Source: JADKAV01 sp037046735 (lineage in GTDB: Bacteria; Actinomycetota; Actinomycetes; S36-B12; UBA10799). From it: a stretch of 64,000 nucleotides of DNA. Both the position numbers and the translations under genes were made by a program. The notes under the pieces were generated by a model. The model saw only the letters and a list, made by a program, of their open reading frames with translations. It was not told the origin of the DNA and made no database searches. Positions 34,560-44,486 of the stretch are shown here, piece after piece. The stretch's first letter is position 1. Each line of letters begins with the position of its first letter. Location: assembly GCA_037046735.1 (NCBI GenBank), contig JBAOHC010000001.1, forward strand, positions 3,216-67,215, given 5' to 3'.

Positions 34560-35754
34560 CTAGATCCACTTCATGACGAAGGCCAATGTGGCGACTGCAA
34601 GTCCTCCGGCCACTGCAAGCTGGCCGACGCGGCTCGATATTTTGCTTCCGTCAAATGGTGGGGCCGGCGTCAGAATCGATGCGAGCAGAACAAGGGACAT
34701 CATCGCGCCGGCACGCACGTAGGGAACGGAGGTCGCTGCGCTGACGACGGTGAGCACAGCGACGACGGTCACCATCGCGATACTCGGAGCCCACCGTACC
34801 CGCCCAGCGATTCCCGCGAAGGGTGTCATCGAGTACGGGATAGGGCGTAAACGAGATGCCAAATGGTGCCACCGCCACTCCCACAGCAACAGCTGGCGTC
34901 CACCCGTAGTGAGACACCTCCGCAGAATTCGTCATCACGGCACGGGCAGCAAGTGGCGTGTCCACCACACCGCACGTCACAAGGATGCCGATGACAGCCG
35001 GCCACGTCGGTAGGCCCCAGATCGCAGGAAGGCCCAGCACCAGAGCTGTCACGACCAGCGCCCATCTAACTCGAATCCGACGCCAGAACCAAGACAGCGG
35101 AACTGCTTTGATCGGCGAAGAGGCACTCACCTTCTGCGCTATCCAGCCGCCAGCTTGGTCCAGTCCGAGTGCCCACACGATTCGAAGGCGACCAAGAGGA
35201 GCATCGTGATCGCGAACCCCAGAACCGGTTCGGACGCCGATGTGGCATAGGTCCATCCGGGGGCGATTGGCCGCGAGACGTCCACTCCCGAGTCGTAGAT
35301 GGTCTCGTCGACGATCCAGGATGGAATCATGAACCTGCTCGGCGATGAAGGGGTCGTGCCAGATGTACGAGATCCCACCCAGCCCAACTCGATCCATCAG
35401 ATCTTCGTAGACGCGATCGACTGAAGCCTCGTCGTACAGACCTTGGCCCGCCGGGAAAGCGGCAGCAACAGCGCCATCCGGGTCGATGATGGGTAGATTC
35501 CGCAGCCCCTCGGATGAATAACCAGCGGGCTCACGAAGGGACTGCTCTACCGGGGCGCTTCGATCTGACCCCGTGCCCACGGTGGCCTTGGACACCGCAG
35601 CCGGAGCCATCGCCACGCCCACCGTCAAGGCGCCCGCCACCACCAGAACCCCGGCCAGAGAAAATGCCTTAGCAGTAGGTCGCATCGCGTCGGCCGGCTC
35701 ATGATTGTGATCCACGGGGTCGCCTTCGCCGCCGGATGCGCCGCCTTCGGGCAC
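34560..35754 (-). pseudogene. Multi-pass membrane protein of unknown function (three frameshifts)
   Basis: Pieces in different frames join into one protein of about 395 residues. They comprise an N-terminal hydrophobic segment (AFSLAGVLVVAGALTVGVAMA), a soluble part (NLPIIDPDGAVAAAFPAGQG ... ISYIWHDPFIAEQV), then about seven hydrophobic segments ending in ILTPAPPFDGSKI and a final helix. Breaks lie near 35315, 35148 and 34843. The PPFDG motif recalls the third motif of M50 site-2 proteases, but no HExxH is visible, so no function is claimed. It follows the tRNA directly. Confidence 0.5.
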
Positions 35755-35820
35755 CGAGGGGAGCTCGTTGTGCGGTGCGTCTGACTTTAGCGAGGTGTTT
35801 CCGGGAAAGACTGTCGCGCG

Positions 35821-36310
35821 TCAGACCCCAACTACACCCCGCTTGTGAAGAGCCGCCAAACCCCGACCGGTCGGCTGGTCATCGACAAGAAGGCCGTGGC
35901 GGCGGAGGCGAAACCAGACGGCGAGTATCTGCTGTCCACCTCCGACCAGCACCTGTCGCCCGCGCAGATCGCGCTGGGCTACAAGAACCTGCTCAAAGCA
36001 GAGCGGGGCTTCCGGGACATGAAGACCGGGCTGCTGCTGCGCCCGGTGTTCCACCGCCTCGAAGCCCGGATCACCGCGCACGTGTTGATCTGCTGGCTGG
36101 CGCTGCTGCTGACCCGCGTCGCTGAGGAACACACCGGCGACTCCTGGAACACCATCGCCACCCACATGACCCGACTCGCGGCGGTCACCCTGACCGGCCC
36201 GGCCGGCACCGTGGTCCAGACCACCGAACTCACCGACAAACAACGGGCAATACTCGGCGCCTGCCAAGTACCCCCACCACCGCGGATCACCGGCCTGAAC
36301 CCGCTGACCA
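35821..36310 (+). pseudogene. IS1634 family transposase, C-terminal fragment
   Basis: About 160 residues that match the end of IS1634-type DDE transposases: YLLSTSDQHLSPAQIALGYK, LLKAERGFRDMKTGL, LRPVFHRLEARITAHVLICW. The upstream two thirds are gone. The frame runs on without a stop through a short IS-end-like sequence (36338-36362) into the IS256 transposase, giving an artificial 598-residue frame. Confidence 0.8.
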
Positions 36311-36387
36311 GGGAAAACACCCCCACTGGCGGTTGGGGCTGCCCCTGTTTCGTGGACATCCATTACCCGATGCCCGAGTCCGCTTCG

Positions 36388-37641
36388 ATGCCCGAGGTGA
36401 CGGCTGCGTCGCTGGTGGACGATGCTGTGCTGGACCAGCTGGTGGAGCAGGTGCAGGCTGAGGGCTTGCAGTTGCTGGGGCCTGAGGGCCTGCTGACGGG
36501 GTTGGCCTCGCGGCTGCTGTCCAAGGCGATGGCTGTGGAGCTCAGCGAGCACCTTGGCTATGAGCATGGTGACCGGTCTGGCTGGGGTTCGGGGAACTCC
36601 CGTAACGGCACCTCGCCCAAGACCGTGCTGACTGATGCCGGCCCGGTGCCGGTGGCCGTCCCGCGGGACCGTAATGGCTCTTTCGAGCCGAAGTTGGTGG
36701 GCAAGCACCAGCGGCGCCTGGACGGCTTCAACGACATCGTGGTCGGGCTGGTGGCCCGGGGTATGTCGACTCGGGACGTGGCCTCCCATATCGGCGAGGT
36801 GTACGGCGCGCAGGTGTCCGCCGAGCAGATCTCGAAGATTACCGATGCGATCCTGCCCGAGTTGCGGGCGTGGCAGTCCCGGCCGTTGGACGCGGTCTAT
36901 CCGGTCATGTACCTGGACGCGATCGTGGTCAAAGTGCGCACCGATCATGTGGTCAGCAACCGTCCGGTGTATCTGGCGATGGGCATCGATATGGCCGGTT
37001 CCAAGCTCGTTTTGGGCATGTGGCTGGGCACCGGTGGGGAGGGCTCGAAGTTCTGGCTGGGGGTCTGCACCGAGATGCGCAACCGTGGCCTGCTCGACGT
37101 GCTGATCGTGTGCTGCGACGGTCTGACCGGCTTCCCCGAGGCCATCGAAACGGTGTGGCCGCAAGCGACCGTGCAGACATGCGTTGTCCATCTGATTAGG
37201 AATTCAACTAAATACGTCACGTGGAAAGACCGTAAGCCCGTCGCGGCGGCGCTGAAGCCCATCTACACCGCTGCGACGGTGGCGGCCGCCGCCGATGCCC
37301 TGGACACCTTCGAGATCGAGTGGGGCGAGCGGTACCCGGCAGTGGTGGACCTGTGGCGTCGCAACTGGGAACGGTTCACCCCGCTTCTGGCGTTCGACCC
37401 CGCGATCCGGCGGATCATCTACACCACCAACGCCATCGAGTCGCTGAACTTCCGGGTGCGCAAGGTCACCAAGACCAAAGGCCACTTCCCGACCGACGAC
37501 GCCGTGCTCAAGATCCTGTACCTCGCGATCACCCGCATGAGCACCGACCGAGGAGGTGAAATCGGCACGAACACTCAAGGCTGGAAACAGGCACTCAACG
37601 CCCTGGCTATGGCCTACCCCGACCGCCTCAACCTCAACTAG
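36388..37641 (+). CDS. IS256 family transposase (mutator type)
   Basis: A DDE transposase of about 417 residues that appears intact. It shows GYEHGDRSGWGSGNSRNG near the N-terminus, VMYLDAIVVKVRTD (first Asp), CCDGLTGFPEAIETVWP (second Asp) and TTNAIESLNFRVRKV (Glu), the typical IS256 signature. ATG 36388 is taken; ATG 36370 is in frame and possible. The right end (37642-37665, ACCTTTACATAATCCTTACACA) looks like an IS256 inverted repeat, but no matching left repeat is seen, so the element may be one-ended and immobile. Confidence 0.88.
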   Translation: MPEVTAASLVDDAVLDQLVEQVQAEGLQLLGPEGLLTGLASRLLSKAMAVELSEHLGYEHGDRSGWGSGNSRNGTSPKTVLTDAGPVPVAVPRDRNGSFEPKLVGKHQRRLDGFNDIVVGLVARGMSTRDVASHIGEVYGAQVSAEQISKITDAILPELRAWQSRPLDAVYPVMYLDAIVVKVRTDHVVSNRPVYLAMGIDMAGSKLVLGMWLGTGGEGSKFWLGVCTEMRNRGLLDVLIVCCDGLTGFPEAIETVWPQATVQTCVVHLIRNSTKYVTWKDRKPVAAALKPIYTAATVAAAADALDTFEIEWGERYPAVVDLWRRNWERFTPLLAFDPAIRRIIYTTNAIESLNFRVRKVTKTKGHFPTDDAVLKILYLAITRMSTDRGGEIGTNTQGWKQALNALAMAYPDRLNLN

Positions 37642-37679
37642 AGACCACCTTTACATAATCCTTACACAGAATAGTGGAC

Positions 37680-38440
37680 AAGCCCATCACCAGGACGGTG
37701 AACGCGGCCCGTACTTGCGCAGGAACTTCTCCTTCCCGCCGGGCTTGTCACAGGCGACCATCCACGCCTCTTCCAGGTCGGGCATCCGCAGGTAGTGAGC
37801 CCGGTACCGGTGCTGGCAGGCCTGCTTGGCCAGCGCCGACCCGAGGTAGGACTTCCGGACCCGGTGAACCCTTGGAACACCACGTTCTGGCGTCTGCCGA
37901 CGAACGCGCAGTTCCCCAACTGGGCGATCACCACGCGATCCAGGCCACGCTGCTCGATCAGATCGACCCTGCGCAGGTCGGCGTTCGGGTAGCGCAACCC
38001 GGCCCGGCGGATCAACCCCTCGACCTTGACGTCGTTGAACGTGGCGTGGGCGTCATCGACGACGAGCTGGATGCGTTCGGCGAACGGCATGGCGAGGGTG
38101 AGCGCATCGTCGTGGGCCTCCAGCGCCTCGACCAACGACGGCGCTCCCATCTCACGAAGCTTGCGTTTGGTCTCCGAATCGATGATCGTCATCGCGGACC
38201 GCCCGCGTAGTAGTCCGCGCCACGCACGTACCCGGCAGGCTCGGTGCCCGGGCTCGACTCGGGTTGCCACCCTGCGGGTCTGCCGCCGGTCAGGTCCTGC
38301 CCGGTCTCCTGAATCGGGCCTAGATGGTAGAGATCGTGGCGCTCAACCCGAATAGCCGGTGGCGCCCACGACCACGACAGTGCGCACGACACAGTGGCGC
38401 TCAACCGCAATACCCACGGCGCTCAGAAGCGCCAATACTC
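37680..38440 (-). pseudogene. IS21 family remnant: end of istA and N-terminal part of istB
   Basis: On the minus strand, 38189 to about 38330 reads as an IstA tail (PAGYVRGADYYAGGPR, stop overlapping the next start by ATGA), followed by istB from ATG 38192: MTIIDSETKRKLREMGAPSL ... then VVFQGFTGSG, the beginning of the Walker A site. The frame slips near 37857 and the gene stops at the IS256 border. Positions 38340-38440 hold repeated GTGGCGCTCAACC blocks, like the multiple terminal repeats of IS21 elements. Most of istA is deleted. Confidence 0.7.
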
Positions 38441-38811
38441 ACCGTGAGCGACAACGGACCACAGATGACCTCGGGGTCGACCCGGGAGTTCCTCGCCCTG
38501 TGCGCGATCGCTCAGCACTTCGGCCGGCCGGGCACCCCTACCGACCAGGCCTGGATCGAGCCGCTGAACGGGACCATCAAGATCGAGAACCCGCACCTGC
38601 TCGCCATCCGGGACCCGGCCACGCTACGTGCCGAGCTCGCCGTCACACGCAAGCACTACAACACCGTCCGGCTGCACGCCGGGATCGGCTACGTCACCCC
38701 CGACGACGAACACGAGGGCCGCGGCGAGGCGATCCGTAAGGCCCGTGAAGCCGGCCTGGAACAGGCCCGACTCCGCCGCCTTGCCAACCACCGCGCCCAA
38801 CGAAAGACTAA
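38440..38811 (+). pseudogene. Fragment of the IS3-type transposase present in full at 42590 and 62222
   Basis: About 120 residues from SDNGPQMTSGSTREF to LRRLANHRAQRK, nearly identical to the last third of the orfB product of the two longer copies, but on the opposite strand. Carries the second Asp and the Glu of the DDE core only. Begins right after IS21 terminal repeats and ends where the next IS3 element starts. Confidence 0.88.
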
Positions 38812-38814
38812 CCT

Positions 38815-39880
38815 CGCTGTTTCTGCGGTTGCCCCGTTTTGGTGGACATCCTGATGGCCGGTTTTGCCCGGCAGACGAGGATGGCATCCATGGGTGCGAA
38901 GAGGAAGTCGTATACCCCGAAGTACCGGCGTGAGGCCGCGCGGCTGGTGATTGACACTGGTCGCACGATCGCGGAGGTGGCCCGTGAGATCGGGGTCGGG
39001 GAACAACTGTTGGGCCGCTGGGTGGCTATTGAACGCGCGAAGATGGACAGCCCGCCGGATGCGCTGGATGTTGATGAGCGCGCCGAGTTGGAGCGGTTAC
39101 GCAGGGAGAACGCCCAGTTGCGGATGGACCGGGAGTTCCTGAAAAAAGCCGCGGCCTTCTTCGCGAAGGAGACCTGAGCGCCGAGGAGGCGTTCGAGGTG
39201 ATCCACGCGGAGAAGGCCAACTTCCCGGTGACCAGGATGGCTGACCTGCTGGCGGTGTCGCGGTCGGGCTACTACGCGTGGGCCGAGCGCCTGGACGCCC
39301 AGCCTGGCCCGCTGGCGCTACGCCGGGCCGGCCTGGCCGTGCAGATCAAGGAATTCCACGACAAGTCCGATGGGGTCAACGGGTCCCCCAGGATCCTGGC
39401 TGATCTGCGCGAGGCTGGTGAGGTCGTGTCGCGTAAGACGGTCGCGAAGATCATGCGTGAGCAGGGGATTCGTGGGATCAGCCCGCGGCCGTGGACCCCG
39501 GCCACCACCATCGCTGATGAGACGCCGCACTCGATCCCGGACCTGGTCCAACGCAAGTTCGACACCGGCGAACTCAACCGGGTGTGGACCTCCGACATCA
39601 CGTATCTGGCCACTGGGGAGGGCTGGCTGTACCTGTGCGCGGTGCGTGACGGCTGCTCGCGGCGGGTGCTGGGCTACGGGTTCTCCGACAGTCTGCACAC
39701 CGACGTGGTGGAGACCGCGCTGCGTCGGGCGGTGGCCTTTCGAGACCCGGCCACCGGGCCGACCGCCGGGGTCATTTTCCACGCCGACCGAGGCTGCCAG
39801 TACACCTCCGAGCAGCTCGCCTTGGTGGCTCAGGAGCTCGACGTGCGCCAGTCGGTCGGACGCACAGGTGTGTGCCTGTT
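38815..39880 (+). mobile_element. IS3 family element (second type), truncated at its right end
   Basis: Left end with the sequence GGTTGCCCCGTTTTGGTGG near 38830, then orfA and orfB in the usual -1 relation. At about 39880, just after GRTGVC, the element is cut off and the DNA of the recombinase element begins, so the right repeat and the catalytic Glu are lost. Confidence 0.8.
38890..39177 (+). CDS. IS3 family OrfA
   Basis: A 95-residue helix-turn-helix protein (SYTPKYRREAARLVIDTGRT, IAEVAREIGVGEQLLGRWV) with a C-terminal leucine-zipper-like part (ELERLRRENAQLRMDREFLK). A run of six A (39142-39147) near its end allows a -1 slip into orfB. ATG 38881 is an alternative start. Confidence 0.82.
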   Translation: MGAKRKSYTPKYRREAARLVIDTGRTIAEVAREIGVGEQLLGRWVAIERAKMDSPPDALDVDERAELERLRRENAQLRMDREFLKKAAAFFAKET

Positions 39881-39956
39881 AACCGGCTATTCCGGGCCCC
39901 TCAGGCCTGCTGGTAGGTCATCGGCAGCGATTGGGGTGGTGGATTTCGCAGCGTGA
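39148..39956 (+). pseudogene. IS3 family OrfB (rve integrase core), 3' truncated
   Basis: Read after the -1 slip as LSAEEAFEVIHAEKANFPVT, then SRSGYYAW, VWTSDITYLATGEGWLYL (first Asp) and VIFHADRGCQYTSEQL (second Asp). The sequence stops matching after QSVGRTGVC at about 39880; the remaining 25 codons are foreign. The catalytic Glu region is missing, so the transposase is inactive. Confidence 0.85.
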
Positions 39957-39975
39957 TCGGCGTACTGCTGGGGGC

Positions 39976-41064
39976 ATGGACAGCAGCGATGTCAGGCTCG
40001 TTGGGGACGGTTCCCGGTGGCTGTTGGAGGGCGGTGATGCAGGGCTACTTGTCGAGGCGAACGCGTATCTGGGGTACCTGGCTGACCGGCACTACTCGCC
40101 GAGGACGGTCCGGGCCTACGGGTACGGGCTTCAGTCGTTCTGCCGCTGGTTGGGCACTGCCGGGCTGACCGTCTCCGCAGTCAGGACCGAGGATGTGCTG
40201 GGCTTCGTATCGGCGTGCCGGCAGCAGACGGTCTCGGGCCGGGGCGGCCCGAACGTGGTCGACATGCAGGGCCGACGCACCGACTTGTTGGCGCCGAGCA
40301 CGGTGAATCTTCGGCTGGCCGCGGTTGCCGGGTTGTTCGAGTTCCTCACGATGCGCGATCCGTCGATGGTCTCGCCGATTCCACCCGGTCGACCGAGTTC
40401 CTGGTTCGCTGCTGGGGAACGCACGGGCCTGCTGGCTCATACGAAGCGGCGTCCCTCGCCGCGCTCCCGACTGCGGCTGCGCACTCCCAAACGGCTTCCT
40501 CGCGCCTTGACCGCCGGCGAGGTAAGAACCCTGCTGGGCAGTCTGCGCTCCACCCGTGACCTGGCGATGGCCGGACTGATGTTGTATTGCGGTCTGCGCT
40601 CGTGTGAAGTCCTCGCTTTGCGGGTCACGGACGTCGATATTGGTGGCCGGTGGCTGCTGGTCTCGGGCAAAGGCGACAAAGAACGCCGGGTTCCTCTGGA
40701 CGGTGACCTGGCCGCGGTCATCTCCAGCTATCTGTTGACCGAACGCCCGGACACCGCCACGACGACGTCGCTGTTCGTCGTCGCGAAGGGCCCGACCAGA
40801 GGCCAGCCACTGACCCCCGCCGGGCTGCGCACGATCTTCCGCTACCACCGTCAGATGACCGGGGTGAGCGTGGGCGCCCCGCACACGCTGCGGCACACGT
40901 TCGGCACCGCGCTGGCCGAGGCGGGGGTGGATCTGGCAGTGATGCAAGCCCTGCTGGGCCATGCCCACGTGGACACCACGGCCCGCTACATCCATCTGGC
41001 ACCGACGCATGTGAAGGAGCAATACGATGCCGCTCGCAGCCGCCAACGCGACCAGCAGCAGTAG
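39976..41064 (+). CDS. Tyrosine recombinase / phage integrase family, first of a tandem set
   Basis: A 362-residue site-specific recombinase. An N-terminal SAM-like core-binding domain (YLGYLADRHYSPRTVRAYGY) is followed by the catalytic domain with Arg in YCGLRSCEVLALRV, Lys in VSGKGDKERRVPL, His-x-x-Arg in HTLRHTFGTALAEAG and the GHAHVDTTARYIHL motif with the Tyr nucleophile. ATG 39976 follows a CTGGGGGC stretch. The next recombinase starts at 41027, inside its end, as in recombinase-in-trio elements. Its left border (about 39880) cuts an IS3. Confidence 0.88.
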   Translation: MDSSDVRLVGDGSRWLLEGGDAGLLVEANAYLGYLADRHYSPRTVRAYGYGLQSFCRWLGTAGLTVSAVRTEDVLGFVSACRQQTVSGRGGPNVVDMQGRRTDLLAPSTVNLRLAAVAGLFEFLTMRDPSMVSPIPPGRPSSWFAAGERTGLLAHTKRRPSPRSRLRLRTPKRLPRALTAGEVRTLLGSLRSTRDLAMAGLMLYCGLRSCEVLALRVTDVDIGGRWLLVSGKGDKERRVPLDGDLAAVISSYLLTERPDTATTTSLFVVAKGPTRGQPLTPAGLRTIFRYHRQMTGVSVGAPHTLRHTFGTALAEAGVDLAVMQALLGHAHVDTTARYIHLAPTHVKEQYDAARSRQRDQQQ

Positions 41065-42589
41065 CCCCACGACCGGTGAGCCGCCAGCGGCGGTGTTGGC
41101 GCCTACCGGGCCCATCAGGGGCGCACCGGCAGGGGTAACAGCGCCTATGCCACCGCCGCCAGGTCGTTCCTGCGGCGCTGGCCCGACGTGAGCCAGTGGC
41201 AGGATGAGCCTCTGGACATGCAACTGAGCGCGAACGCGCCGACCCGGCCGTTCATCACGTTTCTGCTGGTCACCGGGCGGCTGCACCCGGGCTGGGACTA
41301 CCTGGTGCACCGCAAGTTCTCCGCGATCTGGCGTGACCTTCCCGGGACGGTGATCGGGCAGGACATCGAGGAGTTCATCGCCGCGGCGGGCGCCGCCGGT
41401 TACAGCCAGCGGGTCAGCTCTGCGATGGCCTCGCAGGTGATGGCCCGGCTGCTGTTCGCCACCGGGAAACGCCTGCACGAGATCACCGACGCCGACTTCG
41501 ATGCCCTGCGGGTCGCGGGCATGGCCAGGCAGGCCGACACCGGCCGGACCTGGAAGCACTACCGGGCCACCGCCACGGCCACCAGAACGGTGCTGTTCCA
41601 CATGGGCGTGCTGCCCGCCCTGCCCGCACCGACCCAGCAGCGGTGGCCGTTCACCGCCCGGGTGGCAGGGGTCCCGCAGCCCATGGCATCGATCCTGGTG
41701 CGCTACCTGCAGACCAAGTCGGTCACCTGCAAACCGGCCACCGTGTCCAGCATCGCCACCCGGCTGGCCCACTTCGGACGGTTCATCGCCGCTATCGATC
41801 CCAGCGCGACCCCGCTCCCTTCACCCGGGTCGGGCATATCGAGCCGTGGCTGGCCGCGCTGCCCGCCACCGGCAACACCAAAACCGGTGGATGCCTGTCC
41901 CGGGCAGAACAGGCCCGCCGGATCCTGGCCGTGGCGAACTTCCTGTCCGACATCACCGAATGGGACTGGCCGCAAGCCCCCACCCGACGACTGTTGTTCT
42001 CCTCCGACAACCCACGCCTACCCACACCGCTGCCCCGGTTCCTGCCTCCCGACGCCGACCGGCGCCTGACCCAGGCGTTGCAGGCATCCGACAACCGGCT
42101 GGCCGGCGACGCGCTGCTGCTGCAACGCGCCTGCGGGCTGCGCATCGGCGAACTGCTCGACCTCGAACTCGACGCCGTCATCGACATCCCGGCCAGCGGC
42201 TCCTGGCTGAAAGTGCCCCTGGGCAAACTCGACACCGAACGCATGGTCCCCATCGACGACGACGTGCTCGAACTCATCGACCGGATCACCACCACCCGCA
42301 GCCCCGGACGGCCCATCCCGCACCCGCGCACCGGCCGGCCCGCAGACTTCCTGTTCACCGCCCACGGACACCGCCTGGCCCAAAACGGACTACGCGCCGA
42401 ACTGCGCCGCGCCGCCGCCGAAGCAGGGATCGGCCACGTCACGCCCCACCAGCTACGACACACCTACGCCACCGCTCTGGTCAACGCCGGGGTATCCCTG
42501 CAAGCACTCATGGCTATCCTCGGCCATGTCTCCGCGGAGATCAGCCTGCGCTACGCCCACCTGTTCGACACCACCGTGCGCACCGAATA
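41027..42589 (+). pseudogene. Tyrosine recombinase, second of the tandem set (two frameshifts, 3' end cut by IS3)
   Basis: Starts at ATG 41027 overlapping the first recombinase. A shift near 41100 leads into YRAHQGRTGRGNSAYATAAR, then GWDYLVHRKFSAIWRDLPG; a second near 41816 leads into VGHIEPWLAALPATG. The catalytic part is clear: RACGLRIGELLDLELDAV, HQLRHTYATALVNAGVS, ILGHVSAEISLRYAHL. The IS3 copy begins at 42590, directly after HLFDTTVRTEYE, so the last codons come from the IS. A third recombinase, if it existed, was lost here. Confidence 0.8.
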
Positions 42590-42628
42590 TGAGGTGTTTC
42601 TGACTTTGCGATAGAGAACCGCGGCGAA

Positions 42629-43729
42629 TCAAACAACATCGTCGGGCCCCTTTCTGGTCTTAGTGTTTCGTTGGGCGCGGTGGTTGGCAAGGCGGCGGAG
42701 TCGGGCCTGTTCCAGGCCGGCTTCACGGGCCTTACGGATCGCCTCGCCGCGGCCCTCGTGTTCGTCGTCGGGGGTGACGTAGCCGATCCCGGCGTGCAGT
42801 CGGACGGTGTTGTAGTGCTCGCGTGTGACGGCGAGCTCGGCACGTAGCGTGGCCGGGTCGCGGATGGCGAGCAGGTGCGGGTTCTCGATCTTGATGGTCC
42901 CGTTCAGCGGCTCGATCCAGGCCTGGTCGGTCGGGGTGCCCGGCCGGCCGAAGTGCTGAGCGATCGCGCACAGGGCGAGGAACTCCCGGGTCGACCCCGA
43001 GGTCATCTGTGGTCCGTTGTCGCTCACGGCGAGCAGGATCGGTCGGGGTCTGGTCATCGGCGCTGATGTCGACCCGTCCGTCGTCGTGGCGGGCATCGAC
43101 GGCCTCGAGCAGTCCCTCGGCCTGCAGGGCGGCGGTGAAGGCGAGTTCGACCTGGGTGGAGGTTTCCTCGACCGAGACGATCTCGGTGATCCATTTGCGT
43201 GAGACCAGGTCCTCGATGATCAGCACCGCCATGCCAGCTCTGGTGAAGTGGGTCGTGTCGAAGATCCAGATGCTGTTCGGGGTGTAGTCGGCCCACTCGG
43301 GGAAGGGTCGCTTCTTCGACCGTCCGGGCCGTGGACGTGGACGAAAGTGCAGGTCAGCGACGTGGAGCACCCGTCTCACGGTGGACGGGGAGACCCATAC
43401 CCGGGACAGGTAGGAGCCGCGGTGGGCGAGTTTGCGGTGGGACCGGTCGACCTCACCCCACTGCTCGAACAGGGCCAGGATCTCGGCTGCCTCCTCGGGC
43501 AAGATCCCGTGCATCGGGAACCCGCCCGGCGACTGGTCGGCCAGCCGGCCGCGGGCCCGGCGGGCGTACCAGCGGTGGGTGCGGACCTCGCCGACCTCAA
43601 GCGCCCGGCAGGCGCGGCGGATACTCCAGCCGGCATCCACGGCCCCGTCGATGAGATCGAGCAGCCCTGCCTTGGTGGCCGCATCCACCCGGCGCGGGAC
43701 TCGGCCACTCAGCCCCAACCGCCTTTTCC
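42629..43729 (-). pseudogene. IS3-type OrfB transposase (copy 1, internal frame change)
   Basis: Entered by -1 slippage as GKRRLGLSGRVPRRVDAATK; carries SIRRACRALEVGEVRTHRWY, WADYTPNSIWIFDTTHFTR (first Asp), then after a frame change near 43040 SDNGPQMTSGSTREFLAL (second Asp) and TDQAWIEPLNGTIKIENP (Glu). The same frame change is present in copy 2. As written the DDE core is split over two frames. Confidence 0.8.
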
Positions 43730-44053
43730 CTCTACCAGCGTCAGCTTCACCGCCAGTTCCTTGCAGGCCTCCGAGAGCCGGGCGATCTCGGCCTTCGCGG
43801 CCTCCAGCTCGTAATCGCGCTGCCTGCCTTGCACTCCGGGTTTGGAGGCCGCCAACGCAGACAGGGCACCGTCCTTGGCGACCTGCTTGATCCGCATGAT
43901 CGTGGACCGGTCGACCTGCTGGGCAGTCGCGACCTCGGCGACCGTGGCCTCCTGCCGCACCAACTGCAGCCAGATCTCGTACTTCAACGACGGGCTCAAG
44001 AACCGCTTCGCACGGCGCTTCCTCGACCCGCTGATGGGCTCGTTCTCGGACAT
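43709..44053 (-). CDS. IS3-type OrfA (copy 1)
   Basis: A 114-residue helix-turn-helix protein: RFLSPSLKYEIWLQLVRQEA, TVAEVATAQQVDRSTIMRIK, then a coiled part (ELEAAKAEIARLSEACKELA). Near the stop the codons GAG GGA AAA form the heptamer G GGA AAA, a classical -1 slippery site that would join it to orfB. Confidence 0.85.
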   Translation of the reverse strand: MSENEPISGSRKRRAKRFLSPSLKYEIWLQLVRQEATVAEVATAQQVDRSTIMRIKQVAKDGALSALAASKPGVQGRQRDYELEAAKAEIARLSEACKELAVKLTLVEGKGGWG

Positions 44054-44141
44054 CTTCTGATCCTCCTGTTGTGGTTGGAGGACCCGCCGGATGTTGTCTG
44101 ATCGACACGCCGATCTCTATCGCGAAGTCAGGCGCAAACCA

Positions 44142-44486
44142 ACACCGGTTTGGTCGATGGTGTCAGCGCGGCGCTGATCGACACCTACAAAGGGATGCCG
44201 GTGCATGCCCCGGGCCGGGTGTTCACCGATCTGGCCGTCGCGGTGGCTGACGGGGCGGACGCGATCAGTGGGATCGCGGTGCTGGGTGACCGGCAGGACC
44301 TGTTCGGGCTGGTCGCGTCGATGCCGACACCTGGCGGGTGCTGGACCGGATCGACGACAGCCATCTGCAGGCGGTGCGTACGGCCCGCGGGCGGGCGCGG
44401 GCGGCGGCCTGGGCGGCTGGTGCCGGCCCGGACCTGGACCAGCCGTTGTGTCTGGATTTCGATGCCACGATCACGATCGCGCACAG
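44142..44486 (+). pseudogene. IS1380 family transposase, N-terminal part (interrupted by IS481)
   Basis: Reads DTYKGMPVHAPGRVFTDLAV, AVADGADAISGIAVLGDR, then after a one-base slip near 44330 TWRVLDRIDDSHLQAV and LCLDFDATITIAHS, typical of IS1380 transposases (first Asp in DFDATI). The first 30-40 residues are lost at the IS3 border. The gene resumes at 46183 beyond the inserted IS481. Confidence 0.85.

Larger units (their letters stand above)
42590..44141 (-). mobile_element. IS3-type element, copy 1
   Basis: Bounded by TG...CA ends with imperfect inverted repeats whose inner part is TGACTTTGCGATAGAGA (left) and TGACTTCGCGATAGAGA (right, inverted). It is nearly identical to the copy at 62222-63779. 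Flanks (AATA and ACAC) do not match, so there is no target duplication; the left flank is the second recombinase and the right flank is an IS1380 gene, suggesting recombination between elements. Confidence 0.9.

Noticed and set aside
34560..34680. Site-2 (M50) protease assignment for the membrane gene after the tRNA
   Set aside because: Only a PPFDG motif fits; no HExxH was found in any frame of the gene.
35845..36387. A 598-residue transposase starting at 35845
   Set aside because: The frame merges an IS1634 fragment with the IS256 transposase; the two parts belong to different families.
42586..44145. Target duplication for IS3-type copy 1
   Set aside because: Flanking bases AATA and ACAC do not match; only copy 2 has a duplication (CGGG).
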